Source: Bifidobacterium sp.
GTDB taxonomy: Bacteria > Actinomycetota > Actinomycetes > Actinomycetales > Bifidobacteriaceae
Direction: 5' to 3'
DNA: 64,000 bases
Assembly (NCBI RefSeq): GCF_022647885.1
Contig: NZ_JALCLM010000001.1
Span: 806,001 to 870,000 of the forward strand
Shown here: in pieces, positions 46,726 through 56,431 of the stretch
Layout: each line of letters begins with the position of its first letter
Numbering within the stretch: the first letter of the stretch is position 1
Notes under the pieces: generated by a model
Databases searched by the model: none
Told to the model about the DNA's origin: nothing
The model's input: only the letters and a program-made list of their open reading frames with translations
Position numbers and translations under genes: made by a program

Positions 46726-47715
46726 ATGAGAGAAAAATCCCAGTTGACACAAGCATTTCTACGTTCAGAGGAAGCAGGCCATTGCTTGGTTGCGACTGAT
46801 CGCAATTCACAGGTATCACTGCACCGTAGACTCGAAACGGGGGATGTACTTACTCCTTTTCCTCGAATGTTTGTGCGAACATGCTATTGGTCTCGTTTGA
46901 GCTATAGCGAAAAAGGCTGGCATATCCTTCGCTCTTTGGTGCTGCTGCATCCAAATTGGACTTTCTGTGCAGCTACAGCGGCTTGGGTGTGGGGCATCAC
47001 GGAATCCTATGCATTGTTGGATCGGATTTTTGTGACCACGATGTGCGAATCTCATGTGTGTGCTAAGGGACGTGTTCAAAGAGTACTCATACGTAAAGGT
47101 TTAGATGAACGTTACACATTGCGTTCCGGAATCCAGGTGACTTTGCCCGAGAGGACAATCTTCGATTGCGCAAGATTCTTACCTTTCCATGATTCTCTGG
47201 CTATTTGTGACGCCGCGTTGCGAAATCAGCTGTGCGAAGTGGATGAGATGGCGGAGTATTTGCGTGGCATGGCTCGTCACCGCCGCTGGAAGCGAGCGTT
47301 GAGGGTGTGGCTGCATGCAGATGGTCGTGCCGAGAATGGCGGAGAATCAATGGCACGAGCGAGAATAATTGAACTTGGCTTTGCAATCCCCGATTTGCAG
47401 GTACCCTTTGAAGATCCTGTCAATCATCGTGAATACCGGGTTGACTTCCTCTGGACGTGCGCAGATGGGCATCAGATTATCGGCGAATTCGATGGTATGC
47501 AGAAGTACACGGATCCAGAGTTGAGGGGAGGGCGATCCGTTGAGCAAGTGCTTCGTGATGAGAGAAGGCGAGAATCGCGATTATCTATCAAGAATGTAGC
47601 GATTATGCGTTTTGACTACAGCGAGGTGTGTGATCCGATCCGTTTTGCCAAACTACTGACTCAATTTGGTGTTCCCCGAGCTGCTTCCACTCATGCGCAG
47701 CCTGGTGAGTTGTGA
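46726..47715 (+). CDS. AbiEi-like protein with C-terminal endonuclease-like fold
   Basis: A 329-residue protein. The N-terminal part (VSLHRRLETGDVLTPFPRMF and THELVR-like IFVTTMCESHVCAKGR) resembles the AbiEi/type IV antitoxin winged-helix family common in bifidobacteria. The C-terminal part (EYRVDFLWTCADGHQIIGEFDG, then Lys-Tyr, E..L..E.RRES) has the layout of a PD-(D/E)xK fold with D, E and K in order. Such proteins are often left as hypothetical. No AbiEii-like toxin is adjacent. An F2 pair lies on each side, and its stop codon overlaps the right-hand pair. Function is inferred only from family. Confidence 0.6.
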   Translation: MREKSQLTQAFLRSEEAGHCLVATDRNSQVSLHRRLETGDVLTPFPRMFVRTCYWSRLSYSEKGWHILRSLVLLHPNWTFCAATAAWVWGITESYALLDRIFVTTMCESHVCAKGRVQRVLIRKGLDERYTLRSGIQVTLPERTIFDCARFLPFHDSLAICDAALRNQLCEVDEMAEYLRGMARHRRWKRALRVWLHADGRAENGGESMARARIIELGFAIPDLQVPFEDPVNHREYRVDFLWTCADGHQIIGEFDGMQKYTDPELRGGRSVEQVLRDERRRESRLSIKNVAIMRFDYSEVCDPIRFAKLLTQFGVPRAASTHAQPGEL

Positions 47716-47781
47716 AACTGTGCAAACAAGCATGCTATGTATCGGATTTGACTCTCCTAACGTGCCTTCGTGCACAGTTTC
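47714..47781. repeat. F2 dispersed palindrome, copy 4 (pair B, left)
   Basis: GAAACTGTGCA and TGCACAGTTTC close a 68-bp element. Its first two bases are the last two of the stop codon of the nuclease-fold gene. Confidence 0.88.
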
Positions 47782-47796
47782 AGCATTCATGATGGC

Positions 47797-47863
47797 GAAC
47801 TGTGTGAATACGCACGCTGAGGAGCAAATTTCACCTCTTTAGCGTGCTGATACGCACAGTTTC
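47797..47863. repeat. F2 dispersed palindrome, copy 5 (pair B, right)
   Basis: GAACTGTGTGAATACGCACGCT and AGCGTGCTGATACGCACAGTTTC (each cut here to its key part: GAACTGTG, CGCACGCT, AGCGTGC, CACAGTTTC) form a 67-bp palindrome 15 bp after copy 4. Beyond it, 47864-48153 is the leader of the S10 operon with no gene, holding a CTCGC/GCGAG hairpin near 47953-47983. Confidence 0.88.
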
Positions 47864-48153
47864 AGCTCGACTATTGGAACGGCATCCGTGCGACACGCGC
47901 GGATTCCTCCAGGGCCCTCGTGTGCTTTAATAGAGAAGTTGCCTGTTTTGGGCTCGCACTTTGTAATTAAAAAAAGCGAGCGCGGCACAAGGAGCGCATA
48001 ACAGCTTTTCTTGTATGGTCGCGCATTGATGTGGTCGGTTAGACGGCTTATCGCCTGTAATAGGGCGTGTTGCTAGATAACCGCCTTGCGTTAGTGCCCT
48101 CTAGGAACAGGCTGGTAAACAGTATCTAAATCGCTAGGAAAGGGCGGACGGCA

Positions 48154-48462
48154 ATGGCGGGACAGAAAATCCGCATCAGGCTTAAGTCCTATGACCATGA
48201 GGTCATCGACCAGTCGGCGAAGAAAATCGTCGAGACGGTGACGAACGCGGGAGCAACTGTTGTTGGCCCGGTTCCTCTGCCGACGGAGAAGAACGTGTTT
48301 TGTGTAATCCGTTCTCCCCACAAATACAAGGATTCCCGCGAGCATTTTGAGATGCGCACACATAAGCGTCTCATTGATATCGTCGATCCCACACCTAAGG
48401 CTGTGGACTCTTTGATGCATATCGACTTGCCTGCGGATGTCAACATCGAAATCAAGCTCTAG
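48154..48462 (+). CDS. rpsJ: 30S ribosomal protein S10
   Basis: A 102-residue head protein of the small subunit, also the transcription factor Nus[21 protein letters not shown] and [19 protein letters not shown]-like [14 protein letters not shown] are typical. GGAAAGGGCGG precedes the ATG. First gene of the S10 operon, with a leader of about 200 bp after the F2 pair. Confidence 0.98.
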   Translation: MAGQKIRIRLKSYDHEVIDQSAKKIVETVTNAGATVVGPVPLPTEKNVFCVIRSPHKYKDSREHFEMRTHKRLIDIVDPTPKAVDSLMHIDLPADVNIEIKL

Positions 48463-48478
48463 AGGGGAGGGAACCATC

Positions 48479-49132
48479 ATGACTTCACAGAAGACAGAAC
48501 GAACCGCGCTGCTTGGCAAAAAGCTGGGCATGTCGCAGGTCTGGGATGAGAATGGTTTCTTCGTCCCTGTGACGCTGGTGGATGTGTCCACCAACGTTGT
48601 CACCGCAGTGAAGACTGAGGAGACGGACGGTTATCAGGCGGTACAAATTGGCTACGGCCAGATTGATCCCACCAAGGTGACTAAGCCGCTCGCAGGTCAT
48701 TTCGCTAAAGCCGGTGTCACTCCTCGTCGTCATCTTGTCGAGGTTCGCACCGACACCACCGGTTCTTTCGAGCTTGGCCAGGAACTGACCGTCGAACTGC
48801 TCCCTGAGGGAACAGAAGTCGACGTGACCGGTACCACCAAGGGCAAGGGTTTCGCAGGAACTATTAAGCGTTGGGGCTTTAAGTCCTACCGCCGTACACA
48901 CGGTTCGCACAAAAACGAACGTCGTCCCGGTTCAGTCGGGGCATGCGCAACGCCAGGTCGCATTCTTAAGGGAAAGCGTATGGCAGGTCGTATGGGTAAC
49001 GATACCGCCACTGTGCAGAACCTCGTCATTGTTTCGGCTGATGCCGAGAGCGGTGTACTCGCTATCAAGGGCGCTGTACCAGGGCCAGCAGGTAGCATCG
49101 TAGTTGTCCGTTCAGCAGTGAAGGGAGCCTGA
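48479..49132 (+). CDS. rplC: 50S ribosomal protein L3
   Basis: A 217-residue early-assembly protein whose long loop reaches the peptidyl-transferase centre. Start is the ATG at 48479 behind AGGGGAGGG; the frame extends further up inside rpsJ but without a site. Seen are [42 protein letters not shown] and the glutamine-free tip KRMAGRMG. 16 bp after rpsJ. Confidence 0.98.
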   Translation: MTSQKTERTALLGKKLGMSQVWDENGFFVPVTLVDVSTNVVTAVKTEETDGYQAVQIGYGQIDPTKVTKPLAGHFAKAGVTPRRHLVEVRTDTTGSFELGQELTVELLPEGTEVDVTGTTKGKGFAGTIKRWGFKSYRRTHGSHKNERRPGSVGACATPGRILKGKRMAGRMGNDTATVQNLVIVSADAESGVLAIKGAVPGPAGSIVVVRSAVKGA

Positions 49133-49137
49133 TTATT

Positions 49138-49827
49138 ATGGCAAGCAAAACTGAGAACGTTACAGTTCTGAACGTCACCGATGCAAAGGGCGTATCCGCC
49201 GGTTCGGTGGAGGTTCCTGAAGATATCTTCGGCATCACGTCCGACGCTATCAAAGCTCACATTCCGCTGGTGCATCAGGTAGTTGTAGCCCAACTCGCTG
49301 CAGCTCGTCAGGGCACTCACGCAGTACGCACCCGCTCCACCATCTCCGGTGGCGGCAGGAAGCCATGGAAGCAGAAGGGCACTGGTCGTGCTCGTCAAGG
49401 CTCCATTCGCTCTCCTCAGTGGGCAGGCGGCGCTGTGGTTCACGGACCTCAGCCTCGTGATTACAGCCAGCGCACCCCGAAGAAGATGAAGGCAGCTGCT
49501 CTGCGTTACGTGATTTCTGATCGCGCCAATGCAGGTCGTGTGCATGTCGTCGACTTCGGTATCACCGACAAGCCTTCAACCAAGACGGCCAACGCCGTGT
49601 TGCTGCCTGTTGCTGAGAACCGTTTCGCAACCGTTGTCCTTTCACGCGAAAACGTGAACGAGTGGCTTTCCGTAAGGAACATTCCCACCGTGCATGTTAT
49701 TTTCGCCGATCAGCTCAACACGTATGACGTGGTGACAGCCGAGGATCTCGTTTTCTCCAAGGATGGCCTTGCTGCTTTCCTCGAGGCGAAGACCGGTTCC
49801 AAGACCGAATCCGCTAAGGAGGCCTGA
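49138..49827 (+). CDS. rplD: 50S ribosomal protein L4
   Basis: A 229-residue exit-tunnel protein; in enterobacteria L4 autoregulates the S10 operon. An extended loop with QGTHAVRTRSTISGGGRKPW and KQKGTGRARQGSIRSPQW lines the tunnel. It starts 5 bp after rplC. The C-terminal tail SKTESAKEA is short and variable. Confidence 0.98.
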   Translation: MASKTENVTVLNVTDAKGVSAGSVEVPEDIFGITSDAIKAHIPLVHQVVVAQLAAARQGTHAVRTRSTISGGGRKPWKQKGTGRARQGSIRSPQWAGGAVVHGPQPRDYSQRTPKKMKAAALRYVISDRANAGRVHVVDFGITDKPSTKTANAVLLPVAENRFATVVLSRENVNEWLSVRNIPTVHVIFADQLNTYDVVTAEDLVFSKDGLAAFLEAKTGSKTESAKEA

Positions 49828-49832
49828 TTTCA

Positions 49833-50129
49833 ATGTCAGCTATCCACAAGCCATTGCACGATGTCATCATCAAGCCAGTTGTTTCTGAGAAGAGCTACGC
49901 GGGTTCTGACCGCGGCCAGTACACCTTCGTGGTGGCCCCGACCGCTAACAAGGTTCAGATCAAGCAGGCGATTGAGCAGATCTTCAATGTCAAGGTGACG
50001 AACGTCAACACCCTTAATCGCGCAGGCAAGCGTCAGCGCACCCGTACCGGCTTTGGTCAGCGTGTTTCACAGAAGCGCGCCATCATCACCGTTGCCGAGG
50101 GTCAGACCATCGACATCTTCGGCAACTGA
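49833..50129 (+). CDS. rplW: 50S ribosomal protein L23
   Basis: A 98-residue protein at the tunnel exit, where it docks trigger factor and SRP. Seen are IIKPVVSEKSYAGSDRGQYTF, the extended loop RAGKRQRTRTGFGQRV and KRAIITVAEGQTIDIF. It begins 5 bp after rplD with AAGGAGG upstream. Confidence 0.98.
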   Translation: MSAIHKPLHDVIIKPVVSEKSYAGSDRGQYTFVVAPTANKVQIKQAIEQIFNVKVTNVNTLNRAGKRQRTRTGFGQRVSQKRAIITVAEGQTIDIFGN

Positions 50130-50162
50130 AGGCTAGCCGAGAAAGTTAGGAAGAACTAGATT

Positions 50163-50993
50163 ATGGCTATCCGCACATACAAGCCGACGACCGCTGGTCG
50201 TCGCAACGCGTCGGTCTCCGATTTCGGCGAGATCACGCGTTCAACGCCTGAGAAGTCACTGCTGAGGAAGCTCAGCAAGACTGGTGGGCGTAATTCATAT
50301 GGACGTATCACCAGCCGCCATCGCGGTGGCGGTCACAAGCGTCAGTACCGTTTGATTGATTTCAAGCGTTGGGACAAGGACGGCGTGCCAGCAACGGTTG
50401 CTCATATTGAATATGATCCAAACCGTTCTGCTCGCATCGCACTGCTGCACTTTGCAGATGGTGAGAAGCGTTACATCGTCGCTCCTGAAGGCATTCATCA
50501 GGGTGATCGCATTGAGACGGGTGCTGAGGCTGATATCAAGCCAGGCAACAACCTTCCTCTGCGCAACATCCCGACTGGTACCGTCGTTCATGCTATCGAG
50601 CTCCGTCCTTTGGGTGGCGCAAAGATTGCACGTTCCGCCGGTGCAGCCGTTCAGCTAGTCGCCAAGGATGGCGCTTACGCTCAGCTGCGTATGCCATCGG
50701 GCGAAATCAGGAACGTTGATGCTCGCTGCCGTGCAACTGTTGGTGAGGTCGGCAACTCCGATCACGCTAACTTGCAGCTTGGTAAAGCAGGACGTGCCCG
50801 CTGGGTTGGCAAGCGCCCAATTACCCGTGGTGAGTCCATGAACCCTGTTGACCATCCACATGGTGGTCGTACACGCGGTGGTAAGCCACCAGTGTCTCCT
50901 TGGGGTAAGGGTGAGGTTCGTACTCGTCATCCAAAGAAGGCTTCGAACAAGATGATTGTTCGTCGTCGTCCCAATGGCAAGAACCGCAAGTAA
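50163..50993 (+). CDS. rplB: 50S ribosomal protein L2
   Basis: A 276-residue protein near the peptidyl-transferase centre, needed for subunit association. It starts [19 protein letters not shown] and carries the strongly conserved [11 protein letters not shown] loop with its essential His, then a basic C-terminus ([19 protein letters not shown]). Normal length. 33 bp after rplW. Confidence 0.99.
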   Translation: MAIRTYKPTTAGRRNASVSDFGEITRSTPEKSLLRKLSKTGGRNSYGRITSRHRGGGHKRQYRLIDFKRWDKDGVPATVAHIEYDPNRSARIALLHFADGEKRYIVAPEGIHQGDRIETGAEADIKPGNNLPLRNIPTGTVVHAIELRPLGGAKIARSAGAAVQLVAKDGAYAQLRMPSGEIRNVDARCRATVGEVGNSDHANLQLGKAGRARWVGKRPITRGESMNPVDHPHGGRTRGGKPPVSPWGKGEVRTRHPKKASNKMIVRRRPNGKNRK

Positions 50994-51008
50994 GGGAGTT
51001 TCGGAAAG

Positions 51009-51287
51009 ATGACTCGTAGCATCAAGAAGGGCCCATTCGTTGACGCCCACTTGCAGAAGAAAGTCGACGATCAGAACGAGAAGGGCACGAAGAATGTCAT
51101 CAAGACATGGTCGCGTCGTTCGATGATCACACCTGACTTCATTGGGCACACCTTCGCTGTCCATGATGGTCGCAAGCATGTGCCGGTGTTCGTCACCGAG
51201 TCCATGGTTGGCCACAAGCTCGGGGAGTTCGCCCCTACACGTACCTTCAAGGGTCACGTGAAGGATGACAAGAAAGCACGCCGCTGA
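51009..51287 (+). CDS. rpsS: 30S ribosomal protein S19
   Basis: A 92-residue head protein forming a pair with S13 near the A site. [37 protein letters not shown] and [14 protein letters not shown] are all standard. 15 bp after rplB; GTTTCGGAAAG precedes the ATG. Confidence 0.99.
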   Translation: MTRSIKKGPFVDAHLQKKVDDQNEKGTKNVIKTWSRRSMITPDFIGHTFAVHDGRKHVPVFVTESMVGHKLGEFAPTRTFKGHVKDDKKARR

Positions 51288-51308
51288 GGCGAGGAAGAGT
51301 AGAGACAC

Positions 51309-51668
51309 ATGGAAGCTAAAGCTATCGCTCGTCACGTACGCGTGACGCCGCGCAAGGCTCGCCGCGTCGTCAACCTCATCCGAGGCAAGCAGGCGACCGA
51401 GGCGGTTACCGTTCTCAAGTTCGCTCCTCAGGATGCGGCTGTTCCCGTTCGCAAGGTTCTCGAAAGCGCCATTGCCAATGCCCGCGTGAAGGCGGACAAA
51501 GCCAATGAGCCTTTCCGCGAGAATGACCTTGTGGTCAGGGAGACATTCGTGGACGAGGGAGTAACCCTCAAGCGTTTCAGGGCTCGTGCCCAGGGACGTG
51601 CGGCGCGTATCAACAAGCGCACCAGCCACATCACAGTCATTGTCGCCGATAAGGAAGGAGCCCGATAA
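51309..51668 (+). CDS. rplV: 50S ribosomal protein L22
   Basis: A 119-residue tunnel protein; its beta-hairpin lines the constriction where macrolides act. [20 protein letters not shown] and the hairpin [19 protein letters not shown] are clear. Its last base is the first base of the rpsC start (TAATG). Confidence 0.99.
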   Translation: MEAKAIARHVRVTPRKARRVVNLIRGKQATEAVTVLKFAPQDAAVPVRKVLESAIANARVKADKANEPFRENDLVVRETFVDEGVTLKRFRARAQGRAARINKRTSHITVIVADKEGAR

Positions 51669-52483
51669 TGGGACAGAAGATTAACCCCTTCGGGTACCGC
51701 CTCGGCATCACCGAGGATCACCGCAGCAAGTGGTTCTCCGATTCCAACAAGTCCGGTGAGCGTTACCGTGACTTCGTGCTGGAGGATGACAAGATCCGCA
51801 AGGCTATGAACAAGGATCTTGAGCGTGCAGGCGTGTCCCGCATCATCATCGAGCGCACAAGGGATCGTGTGCGCGTGGATATCCACACCGCACGTCCGGG
51901 TATCGTCATTGGTCGCCGTGGTGCAGAAGCGGAGCGCGTTCGCGCAAAGCTCGAGAAGATGACGGGCAAGCAGGTTCAGCTCAACATCTTCGAAGTGAAG
52001 AACGCCACGATTGACGCTCAGTTGGTTGCTCAGGGCATTGCCGAGCAGTTGACCAACCGAGTGACTTTCCGCCGCGCAATGCGCAAGGCTCAGCAGGATG
52101 CCATGCGTGCAGGCGCCAAGGGTATCCGTATCAAGCTCGCTGGTCGTCTCGGCGGAGCTGAAATGAGCCGTTCGGAGTTCTACCGCGAGGGACGCGTTCC
52201 TCTGCAGACTCTCCGTGCACTCATTGATTACGGTTTCTTTGAAGCTCGTACCACGTACGGCCGCATCGGCGTCAAGGTATGGATTTACAAGGGTGACATG
52301 ACCGAGCGCGAGTTTGAAGAGCAGCAAGCGCAACAGGGTGGACGTCAAGGCCGCCGTGGTTCAGATCGCAGGCCGCGCAGAGGCTCACGCCCAGCAGAAG
52401 CTCAGTCTCAGCAGAGCGCACCTACTAAGGGTGCAGCAACTGCTACCGAGTCGGCTCCTGCCGCAACGGAAGCAAAGGAGTGA
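51668..52483 (+). CDS. rpsC: 30S ribosomal protein S3 with long C-terminal tail
   Basis: A 271-residue protein at the mRNA entry, with helicase-like activity together with S4 and S5. Core: [20 protein letters not shown], a KH domain ([20 protein letters not shown]) and the C-terminal domain ending VWIYKGDM. After about residue 217 comes a bifidobacterial-type tail rich in Gln, Gly, Arg and then Ala/Thr/Glu. Overlaps rplV by one base. Confidence 0.98.
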   Translation: MGQKINPFGYRLGITEDHRSKWFSDSNKSGERYRDFVLEDDKIRKAMNKDLERAGVSRIIIERTRDRVRVDIHTARPGIVIGRRGAEAERVRAKLEKMTGKQVQLNIFEVKNATIDAQLVAQGIAEQLTNRVTFRRAMRKAQQDAMRAGAKGIRIKLAGRLGGAEMSRSEFYREGRVPLQTLRALIDYGFFEARTTYGRIGVKVWIYKGDMTEREFEEQQAQQGGRQGRRGSDRRPRRGSRPAEAQSQQSAPTKGAATATESAPAATEAKE

Positions 52484-52487
52484 GCGG

Positions 52488-52907
52488 ATGCTTATCCCAA
52501 AGAGGACTAAATACCGCAAGCAGCATCGTCCTACGCGTAGAGGCATGTCAAAGGGTGGAACCGAAATCGCTTTCGGCGATTACGGCATCCAGGCTCTAGC
52601 CCCAGCGTATGTGACTAACCGTCAGATTGAGGCAGCTCGTATCGCCATGACCCGTTACATTAAGCGTGGCGGTCGTGTGTGGATTACGATCTTCCCAGAT
52701 CGTCCGTTGACCAAGCACGCTCTCGGCGCCCGAATGGGTTCCGGTAAGGGTGCTCCAGAATTCTGGGTGGCCAACATTCATCCAGGTCGCGTAATGTTCG
52801 AAATCGGTGGTGTCACCGATGATGTCGCTCGTGAGGCGCTGCGTCGTGCAATCGACAAGATGCCCATGAAGTGCAGAATTATCGCTCGTGAAGGCGGTGA
52901 CATCTGA
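52488..52907 (+). CDS. rplP: 50S ribosomal protein L16
   Basis: A 139-residue protein next to the A-site t[23 protein letters not shown] is the diagnostic N-terminus, so the start is the ATG at 52488 (5 bp after rpsC); the frame runs further upstream inside rpsC but has no support there. [17 protein letters not shown] and PVSRIAREGG-like [10 protein letters not shown] complete it. Confidence 0.98.
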   Translation: MLIPKRTKYRKQHRPTRRGMSKGGTEIAFGDYGIQALAPAYVTNRQIEAARIAMTRYIKRGGRVWITIFPDRPLTKHALGARMGSGKGAPEFWVANIHPGRVMFEIGGVTDDVAREALRRAIDKMPMKCRIIAREGGDI

Positions 52908-53173
52908 TGTCAGTCGGAACAGCAGAATACACAATCAAGAATCTTGGCGAGAAGACCAACGTGGAGATTGAGGACTTCCTGAAGAAGTCCAAGGAGGAGC
53001 TTTTTAACCTCCGTTTCCAGTCGGCCACCAGTCAGCTCGACAACTCCGCACGTTTGAAGGCCGTGAAGCGCGATATCGCCAGAATGTATACCATTCTGCG
53101 TGAGCGTGAACTGGGCATCAGCCCAGAGCCTGAAGCTGCAGAGTCCAAAACCAGCGAAGCTGAGGAGAAGTAA
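52907..53173 (+). CDS. rpmC: 50S ribosomal protein L29 with C-terminal extension
   Basis: An 88-residue protein near the tunnel exit. The core ([58 protein letters not shown]) is followed by an acidic extension of about 20 residues ([15 protein letters not shown]) beyond the usual 60-70 length. Overlaps the rplP stop by one base. Confidence 0.97.
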   Translation: MSVGTAEYTIKNLGEKTNVEIEDFLKKSKEELFNLRFQSATSQLDNSARLKAVKRDIARMYTILRERELGISPEPEAAESKTSEAEEK

Positions 53174-53175
53174 GC

Positions 53176-53442
53176 ATGGCTGAGAAGCAAGAGCGCAACT
53201 TCCGCAAGGTTCGTCGTGGATACGTAGTGTCCGAAAAAGCGGACAAGACGGTCACGGTAGAACTCGAGCAGCGTTCGACCCACCCACTGTATGGCAAGGT
53301 CGTTCGTTCAAATCGCACGGTCAAGGTTCATGACGAGCAGAACGCGGCGCATGTTGGCGACCTCGTGAGTATCATGGAAACTCGGCCCCTGAGCAAGACC
53401 AAGCGTTGGCGCCTCGAATCCATTGTGGAGCGCGCTAAGTAA
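53176..53442 (+). CDS. rpsQ: 30S ribosomal protein S17
   Basis: An 88-residue OB-fold protein binding 16S rRNA early. [39 protein letters not shown] and [17 protein letters not shown] are typical. Last gene of the S10 part; the next gene, rplN, lies beyond a long hairpin. Confidence 0.98.
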   Translation: MAEKQERNFRKVRRGYVVSEKADKTVTVELEQRSTHPLYGKVVRSNRTVKVHDEQNAAHVGDLVSIMETRPLSKTKRWRLESIVERAK

Positions 53443-53457
53443 ACAAGTTCGGCAAGG

Positions 53458-53530
53458 CTCCGCACACACACGTATGGTGCGCGTTCGAATCCTCAAGGGT
53501 TCGCACCGCACCATGCGAGTGTGTGGGGAG
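53458..53530 (+). promoter_or_regulatory. Long stem-loop between rpsQ and rplN
   Basis: The whole gap folds as one hairpin: CTCCGCACACAC with GTGTGTGGGGAG (one mismatch), CGTATGGTGCG with CGCACCATGCG (one G-U), and an inner CGAATCC with GGGTTCG. It sits at the boundary of the S10 and spc operons. Possible roles are processing, attenuation or r-protein binding. A T-loop-like GTTCGAATCC is part of it. Confidence 0.6.
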
Positions 53531-53554
53531 AACCAGCTCGGCTAAGGAGAATCA

Positions 53555-53923
53555 ATGATTCAGCAGGAATCGCGGCTTCATGTCGCCGACAACACGGGTG
53601 CCAAGGAGATCTTGGCCATCCGAGTGCTCGGTGGATCGAAGCGACGCTATGCCGGCATCGGCGATGTGATTGTCGCCTCCGTCAAGGATGCAATCCCCGG
53701 CGGGTCGGTCAAGAAGGGCGAAGTGGTTAAGGCCGTCGTCGTCCGTACAGTTAAGGAACACCGTCGCACTGACGGTTCCTACATCAAGTTCGACGAGAAT
53801 GCAGCTGTTATTCTCGGCTCCGGTCGTGAGCCGAAGGGTACTCGTATTTTCGGGCCGGTCGGTCGTGAACTGCGCGACAAGCGCTTCATGAAGATCGTGT
53901 CTCTCGCACCGGAGGTGATCTGA
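53555..53923 (+). CDS. rplN: 50S ribosomal protein L14
   Basis: A 122-residue protein of the subunit interface, also the RsfS docking site. [40 protein letters not shown] and [20 protein letters not shown] are all standard. TAAGGAGA precedes the ATG. First gene of the spc cluster. Confidence 0.99.
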   Translation: MIQQESRLHVADNTGAKEILAIRVLGGSKRRYAGIGDVIVASVKDAIPGGSVKKGEVVKAVVVRTVKEHRRTDGSYIKFDENAAVILGSGREPKGTRIFGPVGRELRDKRFMKIVSLAPEVI

Positions 53924-53924
53924 G

Positions 53925-54260
53925 ATGGTAGCCAAGATTAGAAAAGGCGATCAAGTCAAGGTCATCCGTGGCAAAGATCGCGGCAAGGAGGGCACAGTTT
54001 CAAACGTGCTCGCCAATGATCGCCTCATTGTTGAAGGTGTACAGATCGTTAAGAAGCATGTGCGTGCTACCCAGCAGGGTCAGCAGTCGGGAATCGTCTC
54101 AGTTGAGGCTCCGATTCACCGTTCAAACGTAATGCTTGTAGATCCTGAAACGAAAGCGCCTACTCGTGTTGGCGTGACCGTGAAGGAAGAGGCTCGCGAT
54201 GGCAAGGTTAAAACCGTGCGCGTCCGCGTTGCCAAGAAATCAGGCAAGGAGCTGGCATGA
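53925..54260 (+). CDS. rplX: 50S ribosomal protein L24
   Basis: A 111-residue assembly initiator of the large subunit with a KOW motif ([19 protein letters not shown]). [20 protein letters not shown] and the basic C-terminus ([14 protein letters not shown]) complete it. One base separates it from rplN, and its stop overlaps the rplE start. Confidence 0.98.
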   Translation: MVAKIRKGDQVKVIRGKDRGKEGTVSNVLANDRLIVEGVQIVKKHVRATQQGQQSGIVSVEAPIHRSNVMLVDPETKAPTRVGVTVKEEARDGKVKTVRVRVAKKSGKELA

Positions 54261-54829
54261 GTGACACAACAGTTGAAGCACCTGCTCTCCCACGTTTGAA
54301 GCAGCAATACAACGAGCAGATTGTGGCCGAGCTTGAGAAGGAATTCTCATACTCCAACCCAATGCAGGTTGCTCGAGTTGAAAAGGTTGTGGTTTCCATG
54401 GGTGTTGGTGCCGCGGCTCGCGACTCCAAACTTATTGAGGGTGCAATCAAGGATCTCACCAATATCACTGGCCAGAAGCCAAAGGTTACTAAGGCTAAGA
54501 AGTCTGTAGCACAGTTCCATTTGCGTGAAGGTCAGGCTATTGGCGCATACGTTACCCTTCGTGGTGATCGTATGTGGGAGTTCCTGGATCGTCTGCTGTC
54601 CTTGGCTCTTCCTCGTATCCGCGATTTCCGCGGCATCGATGGCAAGCAGTTCGATGGCAACGGCAACTACAACTTCGGTCTTACGGAGCAGTCGATGTTC
54701 CACGAGATCGACCCTGATGAGATTGATCACCAGCGCGGTATGGATATCACCGTGGTGACCAGCACCAAGGATGACCAGGAAGCTCGCGTGCTGTTGAAGC
54801 ACCTCGGCTTCCCTTTCAAGGAGAACTGA
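54257..54829 (+). CDS. rplE: 50S ribosomal protein L5
   Basis: A 190-residue 5S rRNA-binding protein that contacts P-site tRNA. Seen are [52 protein letters not shown] and the C-terminal [20 protein letters not shown] overlap with rplX indicates coupling. Confidence 0.99.
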   Translation: MSDTTVEAPALPRLKQQYNEQIVAELEKEFSYSNPMQVARVEKVVVSMGVGAAARDSKLIEGAIKDLTNITGQKPKVTKAKKSVAQFHLREGQAIGAYVTLRGDRMWEFLDRLLSLALPRIRDFRGIDGKQFDGNGNYNFGLTEQSMFHEIDPDEIDHQRGMDITVVTSTKDDQEARVLLKHLGFPFKEN

Positions 54830-54830
54830 T

Positions 54831-55016
54831 ATGGCGAAAACCGCTCTGAAGAACAAAGCGGCCGCAAAGCCGAAGTTCAAGGTACGTGGCTACACGCGCT
54901 GCGAGGTCTGCGGTCGTCCTCATTCCGTATACCGCAAGTTCGGCTTGTGCCGCGTTTGCCTTCGCGAGAAGGCCCACCGTGGCGAACTGCCCGGAGTTAC
55001 GAAGTCCAGTTGGTAA
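54831..55016 (+). CDS. rpsZ: 30S ribosomal protein S14, zinc type
   Basis: A 61-residue zinc-binding S14. Two CxxC pairs are present ([10 protein letters not shown] and [10 protein letters not shown]). [20 protein letters not shown] and [11 protein letters not shown] are the usual ends. One base after rplE. An 85-bp gap with a CACTGA/TCAGTG hairpin separates it from rpsH. Confidence 0.98.
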   Translation: MAKTALKNKAAAKPKFKVRGYTRCEVCGRPHSVYRKFGLCRVCLREKAHRGELPGVTKSSW

Positions 55017-55101
55017 AGATCGACGCTGAAGGTCCGCGGTTCGAGCACTGATTTCAGTGTGAGAGCGGCGGAAACCACCGCGAGGAAGGGCACAAGCCCA
55101 C

Positions 55102-55500
55102 ATGACAATGACAGATCCTATCGCAGACATGCTGACGCGTCTGCGTAATGCGAGTGCGGCAAAACACGAAACCGTGGATATGCCGTATTCAAAATTTAAA
55201 GCGAATATCGCACAGATTCTTAAGCGTGAAGGCTTCATCGCTGACTTCTCCTCCAAAGAGGCGAAGGTCGGTCAGACTCTTGAGCTGAACCTCAAGTATG
55301 GAGCACACGGAGAGCAGAGCATTCAGGGCATCAAGCGTGTCTCGAAGCCTGGTCTGCGTCGCTACACGAAGTCTGATTCGCTACCAATGCCTCTTGGAGG
55401 TCTTGGTATCGCTATTATCTCGACTAGCTCGGGATTATTAACCCAAAAAGAGTGCCTCGACCGAGGCATTGGCGGCGAAATTGTCGCCTACGTGTGGTGA
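55102..55500 (+). CDS. rpsH: 30S ribosomal protein S8
   Basis: A 132-residue primary 16S rRNA-binding protein; in enterobacteria it represses the spc operon. [39 protein letters not shown] and [20 protein letters not shown] are typical. An ATG 6 bp downstream would also serve. Confidence 0.98.
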   Translation: MTMTDPIADMLTRLRNASAAKHETVDMPYSKFKANIAQILKREGFIADFSSKEAKVGQTLELNLKYGAHGEQSIQGIKRVSKPGLRRYTKSDSLPMPLGGLGIAIISTSSGLLTQKECLDRGIGGEIVAYVW

Positions 55501-55517
55501 GAAAGGAGAGCTGACAC

Positions 55518-56057
55518 ATGGCATCGCATATTGGTAAGCTCCCTGTCGCCATTCCAGCGGGTGTTGACGTTGCAATTGACAACGGCACCTTCTCGGCCAA
55601 GGGACCAAAGGGTACAGATTCATACGTTCTCCCTGAGGGCATTTCCGGAAAGATCGAGGATGGACACATCCTCATTACTCCTGTTGATGATCTCAGGCCA
55701 ACCCGTGCACGTCACGGTCTGAGCCGCTCGATTATTGCATCGATGGTTCAGGGTGTGCACGAGGGCTTCTCAAAGCATCTGATGATTGTAGGAACCGGTT
55801 ACCGTGTGGTAGCTAAGGGACAGGGCCTCGAGTTCTTCCTCGGTTACTCCCACACCATCACTGTGAACCCTCCTGAGGGCATCAGCTTTGAGCTTCCTAA
55901 CGCGAACGAAGTAATCGTCCGCGGAACGGATAAGCAGGTTGTTGGCCAGGTGGCCGCGAACATCCGCAAGCTTCGCGCTCCCGAACCTTATAAGGGCAAG
56001 GGTATTAAGTATGCGGACGAGCACATTGTGCGCAAGGCCGGAAAGGCTGGTAAGTAA
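55518..56057 (+). CDS. rplF: 50S ribosomal protein L6
   Basis: A 179-residue protein near the factor-binding site. [40 protein letters not shown] and the C-terminal [20 protein letters not shown] with VRKAGK are standard. GAAAGGAGA precedes the ATG. Confidence 0.99.
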   Translation: MASHIGKLPVAIPAGVDVAIDNGTFSAKGPKGTDSYVLPEGISGKIEDGHILITPVDDLRPTRARHGLSRSIIASMVQGVHEGFSKHLMIVGTGYRVVAKGQGLEFFLGYSHTITVNPPEGISFELPNANEVIVRGTDKQVVGQVAANIRKLRAPEPYKGKGIKYADEHIVRKAGKAGK

Positions 56058-56059
56058 GC

Positions 56060-56431
56060 ATGACAGTCCGAATTATGGGCAGAGGAAAGAACGTAGCTCG
56101 TCTGCGTCGTCACGCCCGTCTGCGCAAGCACGTTATCGGCACTGCCGAGCGTCCACGTTTGGTCGTCACCCGTACGAACCGCAATGTCATCGCTCAGATT
56201 GTTGATGACAGCAAGGGTGTCACTCTGGTAAGCGAATCAACATTGACTGCATCGTTCTCAGATTTCAAGGGAACTAAGGCAGAGGCAGCCAAGAAGGTTG
56301 GCGAGCTGGTAGCCAAGAAGGCTCAAGATGCAGGCATCTCAGCCGTCGTGTTTGATCGCGGTGGCAACAAGTATCACGGCCGCGTTGCAGCTGTTGCTGA
56401 GGGCGCACGTGAGGGAGGTTTGGCACTGTGA
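56060..56431 (+). CDS. rplR: 50S ribosomal protein L18
   Basis: A 123-residue 5S rRNA-binding protein. [39 protein letters not shown] and [20 protein letters not shown] are standard. Two bases after rplF; its stop overlaps the rpsE start. Confidence 0.98.
   Translation: MTVRIMGRGKNVARLRRHARLRKHVIGTAERPRLVVTRTNRNVIAQIVDDSKGVTLVSESTLTASFSDFKGTKAEAAKKVGELVAKKAQDAGISAVVFDRGGNKYHGRVAAVAEGAREGGLAL

Noticed and set aside
46492-47863. CRISPR array suggested by recurring short palindromes
   Set aside because: Copies vary in sequence, spacing is irregular, a gene lies between them, and no cas genes are present.
48437-48478. Earlier start for rplC inside rpsJ
   Set aside because: No ribosome site there, while AGGGGAGGG directly precedes the ATG at 48479 and gives the usual L3 N-terminus.
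50655-51629. 324-codon minus-strand frame across rplB, rpsS and rplV
   Set aside because: Antisense to three ribosomal genes in the standard order; no family resemblance.
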